Origin: Numida meleagris
Lineage: Eukaryota > Chordata > Aves > Galliformes > Numididae
Reading direction: 5' to 3'
DNA: 64,000 nucleotides
NCBI RefSeq assembly: GCF_002078875.1
Contig: NC_034410.1
Coordinates: 79,823,636 to 79,887,635 of the forward strand
The position numbers were made by a program, and so were the translations under genes. The notes under the pieces are model-generated. The model had not been told where the DNA came from. It saw only the letters and a program-made list of their open reading frames with translations, and made no database searches. Positions 36,196-47,750 of the stretch are shown piece after piece. How positions within the stretch are numbered: position 1 is the stretch's first letter; each line of letters begins with the position of its first letter.

Positions 36196-36726
36196 TGTCA
36201 TGGTTTTATGATTTTCGGTTATTGGTATTTCACATCATAACATCATGTAGTGAATGTACCTGGTTCTCAGAAGAGAAGGACTATTACATTCCCCAGGGTG
36301 CTTTGCTCCTCTGTTACCATTTCCGGCCAGAGGGAAAAGATAAAAGCTCGCAGTATAAAAACTTGCAGATCACGAGACCTCGTCCCTTCTCTTTCTGCCC
36401 GTCTCTCGTCCTGGCAGCACCTCTCTCTCCAGCCATCTTATCGTCGGTAGTAGAGTAAGACCTACATTGATTTTGGACATTCTCTCTCTCTGTATTGGAT
36501 TTATCAGCTTAAATTGTAATTATATTGTATTATAGTGTGTTGTTTTGCATTCCGATATCTTATTTAGTAAATTAGTTTGTTTCTCCTCAGATTGTTGCCG
36601 CTGTTTTTGCTCTCAGGCCCATTTCCTTACCCTTTTTCCCTTTTCATTTTTTCCTGGGGCGTGGGTCCGTGGGTCCCCTGTCCCATTCATCACGGAACCA
36701 GGCCGAACACCCGTAAACCGTTGACA
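36196..36726 (+). mobile_element. Solo LTR with 5-bp target duplication, ERVL-like, plus strand
   Basis: A complete 531-bp LTR, beginning TGTCATGGTTTTATGATTTT and ending CCCGTAAACCGTTGACA. It is flanked by a perfect 5-bp duplication ATAAT (36191-36195 and 36727-36731). The promoter part has GATAAAAGCTCGCAGTATAA with TATAAAA at 36354-36360. A pyrimidine-rich stretch follows (CGTCCCTTCTCTTTCTGCCC), and an AGTAAA poly-A-like signal lies at 36566-36571. The 3' part is T- and C-rich. A 5-bp duplication and this start fit bird ERVL LTRs. No primer-binding site or internal region adjoins it, so it is a solo LTR. Open frames at 36195-36458 and 36250-36450 are LTR sequence, not genes. Confidence 0.85.
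36354..36360 (+). promoter_or_regulatory. TATA box of the ERVL-like solo LTR
   Basis: TATAAAA about 160 bp into the LTR, with a pyrimidine-rich region after it where transcription would begin. It is a well-preserved core promoter motif, so it is the best candidate in the window for residual LTR promoter activity. Confidence 0.65.
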
Positions 36727-36731
36727 ATAAT

Positions 36732-39700
36732 ATAACAATCATGGAATAAGACAATTATCATACTTGGTGGACATTACATTAAAAAAGGATAAAAGCTTGT
36801 TTTCAAAAAACTAACCATCTTTCAACTTTATTAATTGCATCGCCTTACACTTGCAAAATAAGGGTAACTAATTTTAGGACATATCCTCTGATAGTATAAG
36901 TTGCAAAATTTACGGGAGTTCTCTTAAAACATCAAATCTAGGTTTGTGCAACTGTGCATCTGTGCAACTAACCCATAATTTTACAACCAAAAATATTTTA
37001 GTATATCAAAATAAATATAAATAAATGTACAGTTAAACTAGGAAAAAAAATGAGTCCTATACTATCAAAATTAGCATGATTTTCACCAGGAAGATTCAAG
37101 GCTTTCTTACATGTTGCTTTAGAAAGATTTGCTGTTCTTTTGAGATTGTAAGCACTAGCTTCATGTTTTCATTCTTTGGTGATCAGTTTTTACCTCTGAT
37201 ACTTTTACAGAGGTGCAAAGGAGAAGAATAGTAAGTTTTTATCATACGACCTATCAACATGAAATCAGTTGCTCCAAAAAAAATTGAAAAAAAGAAAAAA
37301 GAAAAAGAAAAACCAAATTGAAACATTGAAAATGAAGCAAGCAAAACAGTGTATAGACTTAAAGTACTTTTAATAATATTTTATCAGAAAAAAAGAAGAT
37401 TGAAGAAGTATTTTATAGAACAGAGAAGTTATTGTAATTATAATTAATCTAGAAAATGTGGACTCTAGATGAAAGTAAGATCCTGATGCTATTTGAAAGC
37501 ACAGAAGATGACTTGTTCTTTAATTTATAGGTTATTTGGTGCTGCTGTGAAAAGAAATCCCTGAAGATGTAATATACCATAACTTGGCTTGTTTTTTCTC
37601 ACCTCTCATCCTGTTTTTTTGGGGGTAGAAATTCATCACAGAAAATATTTATATATTTAGAGATTATCTTCCAGAAAATATTAAAGAAACAAGCTATGAA
37701 AATAAGTAGCAATATAATCCTGCGACACTGCTATTTTCCTGTTACTTCCCAGTTGTTGCAAGAATCACCTTTTCTGCAGAGGAGGGATTATAAATTCTGT
37801 TCCTTCAAATTATGATTTATGACAATAAGACTAAGTTTTCATAGTTCATAATTATCCCTTTGAGAGAGATAGTCAATGATTAGATCCGAAATCCTGTATG
37901 ACTATACAAGTTAACTCTTTACAGGCGAAAAGCAGATCTGAGCTCATGGGTGAGGGTGATGAAAGGATTACACAGGACCAGTGTACAGTGTTTAATAGTA
38001 TTTAACAGTGTTTAAAAGTGTATAAAAGTCTGTGGCTCCAAAATTTTTAGCTTTGGCAGATGTTTCAAGAGCACTTTACTACAATGAACAAACAAGGAAG
38101 AGAGCCAGTTGGGTCTTTTAGATATAAATAAGAGGGAAGCAGTGAAGCAAGGCAAATCCTCCATATCCATCTTCTACTATCCGAGCTACAGATGTCCCAG
38201 AGACCCAAATCTCAGAACATGAAAAGTAACTTTGAACTTAGGAAATATCTAACTCATTCCAAGAAGCTTCAGAAAATAGTAAATGTTTTGATTCGTATTG
38301 AGCTATCCACTGAGTTTGCCTTGAGAAACATTGAATCAGCATTCAACCTTTTATTTAAAAAGGTTGAGAAGGGACTTCTCCTAGTGGCATTAAAACTTTA
38401 CCATGGAAAGATAAACATTGGAGAATGAAAATATTTTTTTATTTGATGATGCATTCTACGTTTGATTATATGCAATTATTTGCTGCAGTTTATTTCAGTT
38501 CATTTAAATCTTCTAATGGATAAAAACCTAGAGAGCCATCTGGGTTCTCTCTATAGTTCTGATGTAAGGAGATCCTTTTTGAAGGCAATGCATTTAATAC
38601 TGAAATAAGTGCATCAAATACATAGAATAAATTGTCATTATAATGAAAAATCTCTCTCCTGACTGTACCAACAGCCCAGCTGATGAGCTTGGACTAGACA
38701 GTTTACTTTTAGATGGCTACATTCAGATGATGAGACATATACTGTAACTTCTACCAGTTAAGTAGTGATACTAGTCACTGCTTAAAAATATGAGCCAGTC
38801 TTCCATTAAGAACAATATTAGCTATTAGATTCTATTCCATTAGAACAATATTGAATTGGCCCCTGGAATTTCCTTTTCTAGTATATCTGTGAGAAGAAAC
38901 ATTATTAGGGTTAAAATATTCAACTGTTAAACCCTAACCAACATCAATATCTACATATGAGTCCTCTTAAATTATTAGTACAAGCCCTTTGTTTTTGAAA
39001 CTTAATTTTTTTCCTATAAATTAACTGGATCTGATCATTCAGTATCTAATAGGAATTTAAGAGTCTCTCAGCTGCCTATTCTCATTAGAATCTGACTTTC
39101 AGGGTTTTTATCTTTCTCTCACTTTATGGCCTTCTTCAAACTTGCTTAATGCAGATCACTCATAATCATCCTGTGATACATGTGCCATTTGTCCATTTCA
39201 GTTTTTCAGCATCTAGATCAATGAAAGCAAAAATGTTTTATTCTGAACATTTTGATGAACTTTCAGCTGACCTTTTATTCTTCATTAGACTGATTTTCCA
39301 AAATATGATGCTTATGCAGATAGTTTTCAAACTTTTTAAACAGTAATTGTCTTAATTGTAAGAGGCAAATATTTTGGATAAAGGGCATAATCAGATCTCA
39401 AGCTACATAATTTTCAGTATACTTACACATACTGAATTTTCAGCTCTGTTTTCCTCAAATAATAGAGGATGTGCTTTATTCCTGTCACTAAATTGCAATA
39501 GACTAGGTCATACCCTTGTGGAAATATAAAAGAATAATTGATTACAAATTAATTAATTTCTGTTTTCTGTCACATTGACTACACTGGCTGAACCCATTAT
39601 GAAGATCACACTCCTAAATCACTGAATCCATGAAAGTTATGTTGCCAAAAAAGTATTTTCTTTTTTCTATTGTCTGGCATAATCTGAGTCTTTCTTTTTG

Positions 39701-39987
39701 AAATCCTGGAGAATGCCTACCATTGATAGAGTTATTTCTGGAAATAGCAGAAGGGAGAGAAATATTACAGAATATTCTTGGAAATAAAATTTTTATATGT
39801 TCATGCCTTTTTCTCCCTCTTCACCTTCCTAAGCTACTCATGAAATAAACATGAATATTAATGTCAGTGACTTGAATCTACCTACTTAATAAGTTCATTT
39901 AGCAAATTCTCTTCCCGTCAATAGAAAAGATGTATCATCCAGACCAGTGCCCTTATTACAAGAACTATTCTGATGTCTGGATACCTT
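36732..39987. other. AT-rich non-coding DNA, no gene seen
   Basis: No gene is recognised. Contents include an A-rich purine tract (37276-37311) and the 10-bp periodic array at 37988-38027. A 78-codon open frame (38192-38428) encodes a Lys/Leu-rich peptide without a domain I know; I do not call it a gene. Confidence 0.5.
37988..38027. repeat. 10-bp tandem array (GTGTTTAAAA-like)
   Basis: Four consecutive 10-base units of the form GTRTWTAAHA follow one another without spacing, so the period equals about one helical turn. Confidence 0.75.
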
Positions 39988-41070
39988 CATAGAATCACAG
40001 ACTCACAGAATGGTAGATTTTGGCAGACTTCTGGGTCCACTCGCTCCAACTCCTGCTCAAGCAGTGACACTCAAAGTAGGGTACTCAGGACTATTTCCAG
40101 TCAGCTTTTGAAGATCTCGATGGAGGAGACTCCACAGCCTCTCTTGGCAATCAGTGCTCTGTTATCTGCATAGTACAGATGTGCTGCCTAATGTGAAGAC
40201 AGAATCTCTTGTGTCCAAACCAATGGTTTGTGACTATTGTCTCTTGTCCTGGCACTGGGCACCACTGAAAAGAGCATGACTCTATCTTTTTTTCATCCTC
40301 TTTTCAGGTATTTGTAGGCATGGGTAAGGTCCCCCAGAGCCTTCTCCAGGCTAAAGTCCCAGCTCTCAACCTCTCCTCACAGGAGAGTTGCTCCAGACCT
40401 CTGATCACCTTGGTAACCCTCTGTTAAACTCTTTCCAGTATGTCTAGGTCTCTCTTGGGGCTCCAGAACTGGACACAGTACTCCAGGTATAGCCTCATCA
40501 GTGCTGAATTAAGGGTAGGGATTACCTCCCTCGATCGGCTGGCAACATTTTGCCTAATGAAGCCAAGATTGCTGTTAGCCTGCTTAGCAGAAAGGGGACG
40601 CTGTTGACTCATGTTCAACTTGATGTCCACTGGGACTTCCAGGACCTTTCCTGCAGAGCTGCTTTGCGTCTAGGTTGCCCCCAGCATACACTGATATCTG
40701 GAGTCATTCCTCCTCAGGTACAGGATTCCTCCCTTCTCCTTATTGAACGTAATGGGTTTCTTGTCAGCCTACCTCTCCGGACTGTAAGGGTCCATGTGGA
40801 TGGCTTCATAACCCTCTGATGAAGTCAGCCATTCCCCCCAGGTCAAGATCTCTGATCTTACTCTACCCCATCATCGAAATCATTAATAAAGATGTTAAAC
40901 AGGAACAAATCTTGGCAACTGGAGTACTCTGCTCATTTCTGGCTTCCAATAAAACTTTGTGCCACTAACCTCTGCCCTCTGCTCAGCCAGTTTTTATCCA
41001 CCTCACTTGCTGCAGCCTTTCAGCCTTGCCTTTAAGACCTGAGATTCCTGAAAGATAGTCTTATCAATAG
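39988..41070 (-). mobile_element. CR1 LINE, old 1.1-kb fragment, minus strand
   Basis: The plus strand opens with a reversed CR1 tail, CATAGAATCACAGACTCACA, then CGCTCCAACTCCTGCTCAAG. It runs through GAGACTCCACAGCCTCTCTT, CCTTCTCCAGGCTAAAGTCC and CTGGACACAGTACTCCAGGT into ORF2. A minus-strand open segment (40424-40630) still encodes LNMSQQ, ASRSREV and LEYCVQFWSP, typical of the CR1 ORF2 region after the reverse-transcriptase palm. Frames are broken elsewhere. Divergence is higher than in the CR1 at 23203, so it is an older copy. The right (5') boundary is fuzzy. Confidence 0.88.
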
Positions 41071-44000
41071 AGATTAGGTACCTATCATGATATCTTTTGC
41101 ACAGTTTAGGTCTCTTTAAGTGACTAACTATTTGTAGCAGGCCAAAATTATGGTAAATTCTATTTTTCATTGTAGAATTACTATGTACTTCTTAAAATTA
41201 AAAAATGTTCCTGTAATATTTGTTTAATTCACTGGTCAGAAAAAAATATGTAAATTCACAAGTCATTTACTACCAACATCACCAGTTATGCTGTACTGTC
41301 AAAAACTCACTTAAAGTTGGTAACAGAAAAGTTCCAGAAATGATACAAATTAAATAACCAGTTGAAAATAGACCTGAAGAATAAATGGAAAGTGTGGGTG
41401 GAATTCATGTCATAATAAAAATGAGAGTGAGATCTTTCAAACCTGAATAATTTGTTTTTATAAAGGACTGTTTATAATCTCGCTTGACAAAAATATGAAT
41501 AGATGATATTTCAAATCTAAATTACTTGTATGAAATAGTCATTTAGCTATTCTATGATTGTTACTTTTAATTCAGTCTCAAAATTTAATAGGCATAGCCG
41601 TCTTCTGGTGTCATGAGATAAGTGAGGAAAACATTCTCTTTATTGAATGAGCTGTCCAGATGCACCTAAAGGATATATATGCATTAGCAGATCATTTGAG
41701 GATGGCCTCCTATTTAAAGTATAAATCTCCATCATCATAAATAGTTTTCTGAGTACTCTATGTATTGCTCACCTTCTGCTATAGTAAGTAATCTTAAGCA
41801 ATCTTTTTTACCAAGGCAGAATAGCAAAAAAGATCTGTATCTTTAAACTTGCTTTCACTGAGCTGTGTTGTTGTTTTTATTTTTATTTTTTAACATAGCA
41901 CTGTGTAACAATTATGTATAATAGCTACATAATGGTTAATCAGAAGCAATCATTTTAGGATCTTCTTCCAGCATGTTTCAGTCTGACAGCTTTACAAATT
42001 AACTACAGTTATGTTAGGATAATAGAGGTTTGGTTTTTTTCTGTACCATAAAAGCTTGGAAATTCACAGTTGAAGCTGATAGTTTGCCTTTATTATGCTG
42101 TTTTATTTCTATCTAAGGGTGATGTGATACATTAAGTACTAATTTCATTCAATTTTTAAGCTCAGCTGATGATTAATCATGAATCAAGTGGAATGGACAT
42201 TTGGATAGGATGCAGATGACATGAATGACTTTCAGGACTTAGTGACTGACTGTGTATCTTAGGGAAGGACATTTTACTTCTTTGTGGAGTTCTTCCCCAC
42301 CTCCTTCCACTTAGATTCACATCTTCGTCTGACTTCCTCCCTACCCAGAGCTGAGCACAGTGTGGCCTGTTTTCAAGTGGAGTGAATGAGATGTTAAGTA
42401 TGCAATAACTCCTAGTACTGACAGTCTATAATAGCATCAGTAGTCACACACAATAAGAAAAGAGATCATTAGTCAAATATGGTTATCTGTAACACAGAAA
42501 TGGAATCACCAGTGAATTAAATTGGTTTTGGATTGTTGAAATGTCATTTGAGCTGATCCCTCGTGAAATGTCAAACTTGAAAAAAAGCTAAGTCTGAGTA
42601 ATTGCCCCTAATTATGGTGAGTGAACAGTGGCTTAGAAGTCCTTGAAGACTTTTTTTTTCATTTAGACCTTGTTCTTTTAAAGGAATGTTTAGTGATGTG
42701 TTTTAGAAACACCACTGTTCTCAGATTTTGAGAAATTTGGATCTTCAGTCTGCCTGAAACCTGATCTTGTGAGATAACATCACTATCAAAAAATGAGAGA
42801 AAGGGAAATTAGAATGAAGCTTATCCACAAGATTAGATAAAAGACAAAAGATAGAAGACCTCCTCAAGACTTTCTTGTCTTTTGCAAAGGAAAAAAAAAA
42901 AAAGCACACTTAACAAGAAAGCAGTGATATATACAAATTCCATGCAATAATTTTTTATGTTCTGGAATATTAGTATGAAATGATAAATGAATGTTAAATA
43001 ACCAAAAATGCAGCATTTTGAGTGGCCCCAGTCTGTCTAATTTTCACTCAAATTTGGATGGTTACTGCAGCAAAAATTGAGGTAATAAACTTTGTTTTGC
43101 ATGTGCTTAGCTTTTGATGTTTTAATTCCTCTATTGTTCTTTTTTTTTTTTTTTCCCAGAAAACACTATGTAGCAACTGAATTTCCTTTTGTTAGCATGC
43201 ATGCAGGAACTTAACGTTGTTCAGTGTGCTTGTTAATCTCCCTCACATCTAAGCCACCTTAGAATTCAGAACACGGCTCACCTTCCAGGTTAACAACTTC
43301 AGTTACGTCTGCTAGATGTCCCCTAAGTCTACCTGAAAAAGGAGCCCCTTTTATTTGTCATAACCAGAGAATAAATAATTCACTTGAGATTATAACATTC
43401 TTGACCTGACTCACTGGATTTTAACCCACTGTCTCCTTATGCTACTGTAATAAGCATTCATTACCTCTTTGGTACGTATTACTGCATAAAGGTCTGGGTT
43501 AGTAAAATGTAGTTCATAACTTTATAGGACTCTAATGCATACAAATTCAAGTTATAACTTGGACAATTCAGTTTCCTAAAAGAAAATTGCATTTTGTGAA
43601 GGATTCATTCCCTTTCATTGGAATGGTATTTTATGCTTTGCCAAAATGTAAGAAAGAAAATATACCCTGTCTTGATGAAATAAGTTTTCTCTGTACAATT
43701 TTTCACTTTGCAATTTGATTATTCTCTAAGGATGTGAAAGAGAAAATGATTTGGTCCAGTAGCTCTCTGGATATTCATGTTGGAGGTAGATAGTCATGTT
43801 TTGGTTCCTGCTGCAAATAATATTTATGCACTTGCACAAGATTGAACAGTAAAACAGGCTAAGACTACTTCCAAATCTGCCTTTTAGAGAAGCAAGAAAT
43901 CCTATCCACTCTCTTTAAAGAGAAGTTTGAACACAGGGTCTATGGGTTTTATTACAATGGGTCCTATATAATAGGTCCTACAGATTTTTACATGAAGCAA

Positions 44001-47000
44001 TTTTTCTCAGCAGTGTATTTCACAAAGAACAGGGTTTGTTCAAGTGCTTTCCTAAGGGAGAAGTTACATGTCTTTAAATCTGGGCAATGTAAAGCTCAGA
44101 TTTAAATATAAAATCCTTTTTAAGCGGCTGCTGTGCTTTTTGCCATTTTCACCTAAAAGGCAGAAGTTTTGTTTTTTGCCTGGAATTCCAGAAATCTCCT
44201 ATGGACTGTATGGAGATTCTAGATAATAGATTGGATTGGAAATTGTGATTTGTTAATGAAGCTTTAACGCTTTAATGAAGAAACAATCAACTCATAGTCT
44301 AAGTTCAGTTTGGAAATTCTGCTTCCAAGGGCAAACGTGCAATTCTTTTTTGTGACAACACTACTTCTTCCTTTACCAAGCTACACTGTTTTATGTTAAT
44401 TAAAAAAAATCAATTGATTTTCTGGTATTTTCTTAACCTAGCTTACTTCAGAAACCCAGATAAAGGAACTGAAGATGTGCGTGTGCATGGGGTGGGGGAA
44501 ATTCAAGAATTTGATAAGCAGTGGGATAATGTGCAGCAATGTTAACTATTATCAAAACTGGATAGAAATTGAGTTTAAAATCATCCCTTTTGATGGTGCT
44601 GCATCTCCCAGTCACTGACAGTGGTGTAAGAATTGATTTACCTCGGTGGAGCTGTGTGGAAGCTTGGCAGTGAGGACTGACACTCAACTCTATTTTGCAC
44701 CTTTGCAATTTCCTTAAGCTCAACAACATTTGGTTATCTTTCTAGTTGTGTGGGACAACACTCATTCAAGCTGAATGTCCCTCAGAAACATTGAGACAAA
44801 TCTTCAGGCAGTTTAATTTCGTGCAATATCATAGTATAACACTCTTTGTTCCTTGGAGCTAAACTGATTCACCAATACCATTGAGGAAAAATGTCTACTG
44901 TATTAGCAATGGATATTGTTCAGCTAATACCATGTACAAGAGTGCTGATTCCTAACGGCACTCAACACAAAGGTAATGACCTCTGTGTTAAGGAAAACAT
45001 AATAATATTACAAACTGGTACAGCAAAACTGACTGTAAATCCCATTCCAACTAATACAGTTTAGATATTGATTTTTAGCCTAAGAGCTCTAGGGTTTACT
45101 TACAGTCTCTACATTTCATCTGGTTGTCTTAGCACAAAAAGTGGTATTATTTGGCTATCGCAGACACCTGAGTCAGTCTGGCGCACCTTGGAGCTGTATA
45201 TAGGCATGTGGTACTCTTGGAATAACTTGTTCAAGAAAATATAATAGGCAGTAAATAGACAAAAAATGTAGTGGAATATTTATATTATATTTATTATGTT
45301 TTATGTATATTAAAATATATTTATTTTCATTTTCAATATTCCATGTTAACTGACCTTTTAAAATAACAAAAACCTGACATATCTGAGATTGAAATCAGAT
45401 ATTTGCTCTCAAAAGTGTAATTTTTGTCTCTCCAGTATGTAATTTCCTTACCAGGGACACTCCTGTTCCCAGTGCCCTTGTCATGCCTGTCCCATGTATA
45501 AGCTCTTGCATAGAGAAAATGCTGTTCCCCAAGGTTAGCAGTAGCTGAGAGACAATCAAAGTCAGTGGGATCTCCATGGTGGCTCAGTGACAGTTCTTCA
45601 ATGAAGTGTCAAGTCCCTGCTCTAGATAAGGCAGCTGTCTGACGTGCAGGACTACAGGCTGCCCTCAGGCAAGTAAAGACATTTATTTAATACAAAATAG
45701 AAACAAAACGGATAGCTGCAGATATTTTCCATTCTTTTCACAACTGTCTCTGTTACAAGGCTTCTACACTATGGCCTGAGCACTTCCTGAAGAAGGTGAA
45801 TAATAACAGTTTGATACTTGTCCATATCTATACATCTTTAGTTAAATTAACATTACTAATATTTAAATATGTATTTTATAATTGTACACACATACAGAAT
45901 TGTATGCAATGTCAATATGTTTTTCTTTATGACTGTGTTAATACATGTTTTGCAACAATTTTCATATCTTCTTAAAGAATATCCATGTGTTCCCTTAGGT
46001 GATATGCTCTTGTCTAATTTCTTCTAGCTTTCATTCTGTAGGAAAGATCCAGAAATTCTGCGTCTGTATTTGTATGTGTGTGTGTACACATTGTAATCTC
46101 CTATAAGCTAGTTCAGAGTAGGGGAAGAAAACACAATTTGTCTAAGTTCTGAAAAGGAAAGTTTAAAAATGTTATTCCTGTTTTGAAAGATGAGTACTTC
46201 TCTATAACACACATAAGGAACATTTTCTTGAAATCCCATTTCTGGGATTCAGAAATCCCCGAAGTTTCATGCTAGTGTTTCTGCTTCCTTGAATCGTATT
46301 ACAAAGGAGATATTGAACATTACTGCAAGTTTTTTCAGAAACTAGATTTGCAGTAGAATTTTTTGTTCAGTCCTAATGCTGAGAACTGGGGAGACTGAAT
46401 AGAGATGGTGTTCCCTATCTACTGCTGAAAAAGGAAGACCTCCCTCAGTGTCTGTCTCAAGGGAGCTATTTGGCACGACACTGTCAGTGAGTGCTTAGGG
46501 ACTCCTTAGTGCATGCATCATTGATTTAAAAGACAGTTATAGTTCCTATGGAATCGTTTGGTCTAGCCTCATAAATGCACCCTTAGGGACACTAATGCAT
46601 GCATTACTGGAACAATAGTGTGTAATAGCTATTCGCTAGTTTTAGATACTGTAGTTGAAGGTGTCGTTTGATCTTTAGACAAAGGTAGTTACAGAATTAA
46701 TTTGCAGTTCAAGCACTGAAAGCAGTAGTATTGTCCTTTTTGCTAAAGCTAAGCTCTGTAATATCATAAATCCTGAAAAAAACTCAGTGACAAAATCCCA
46801 TGGTGAAAATGAGATCAAGTGGACTGGGTTAAGGCAGTTTGCTTTGATTGAAGGAACTGTATTTTGAGTTGGTTGCTGTTTTTTTTTTTGCCCTCACTCT
46901 ACAGATTGTTGAAGGGCTTCTTCTGAGTTTATGCTGTCCTTTGTCTATGTTTTCAGCCAATTATTATTTCTCCTTGTCTACATGTAATTGGTTTTATTGG

Positions 47001-47193
47001 GTTTTATTTTTTTTTGCTATGGACTATATACTTTTATTTTAGAGTTAGTAAAGGTGCCAGATTGCTGTTTCTGGGTATTACATTTTCCAAAATTCGAAGA
47101 GTAATATGCCATGAAGAACTTAGCCATAGGAAGAAAAATCAGTGTTGTTTTTGTAAATAATGAAGACTTGTGCAGAAGAAGTATGTAGAGGGG
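41071..47193. other. AT-rich non-coding DNA, no gene seen
   Basis: Over 6 kb with no recognised gene or interspersed repeat. Simple sequences include A-rich and T-rich runs at about 42891-42904 and 43140-43154 and a short TG array near 46073-46085. A 93-codon minus-strand open frame (44448-44729) has no recognisable domain. Confidence 0.5.
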
Positions 47194-47750
47194 TACATAG
47201 TTTGCTCTGAAAGTAATGCCTCCAACTTATTTCTATTCAAACTACAACAAATCCAAATAGCACAATAACATTATTTGATACAGTACATTTTCAGCTACAG
47301 AACAATATTTTCCAACACAGTCACCACTATTAGCAATGCATTTTCACCAGCAATGAACCAGAGCCTGCACTTCACACTTTTAGATATCTGCACCAGTAGA
47401 TGTGACCCACTGTTGCTATAACCACTGCTGAAATGCACCCACTACCTCACTGTTCTCCCATCTACTGTTTGACTTCCATAAACATTCAGCAAGCATCACT
47501 GAATGTCAATGGGTGCAAATTTTTCCATGTAGAGGATTTCAATTCCACACCTTTGCTTCATCTGCACTTCCATATCAGACGCCATTCTGTCCGACTGCCG
47601 CTCTGCTGCCATCTGTCACACGACAACAAAATGTAACAGAATATTGGTGGGAAGGATCAATCTCTACTGCCATACCACGAACATCTGCCTCTGATATCAT
47701 GGGCCAGCATAATAAAACAGGAGGCATTACTTTCCGAGCAGCCCTTGTGT
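47194..47750 (-). mobile_element. Mariner (Galluhop-like) internally deleted copy, minus strand
   Basis: About 557 bp, with terminal inverted repeats TTGCTCTGAAAGTAATGCCT on the left and AGGCATTACTTTCCGAGCAG on the right; these are the best-preserved ends of the three copies. On the minus strand the interior follows the copy at 28512-29075 closely. It has a block like LVHCW-stop-KCIANSGD near the left end, from a mariner transposase C-terminus, and a CTGATATGGAAGTGCAGATG region. The same catalytic segment appears to be missing. Plus-strand open frames of 67-84 codons across it are by-products. It is non-autonomous and dead. Confidence 0.85.

Noticed and set aside
36195..36458. 87-codon open frame with a Cys/His-containing start
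   Set aside because: It starts at the first base pairs of a solo LTR and lacks an ATG at that position.
8141..36726. A complete provirus bounded by the LTRs in the window
   Set aside because: The LTRs belong to different types and orientations, each with its own target duplication or none, and no gag, pol or env sequence lies between them.
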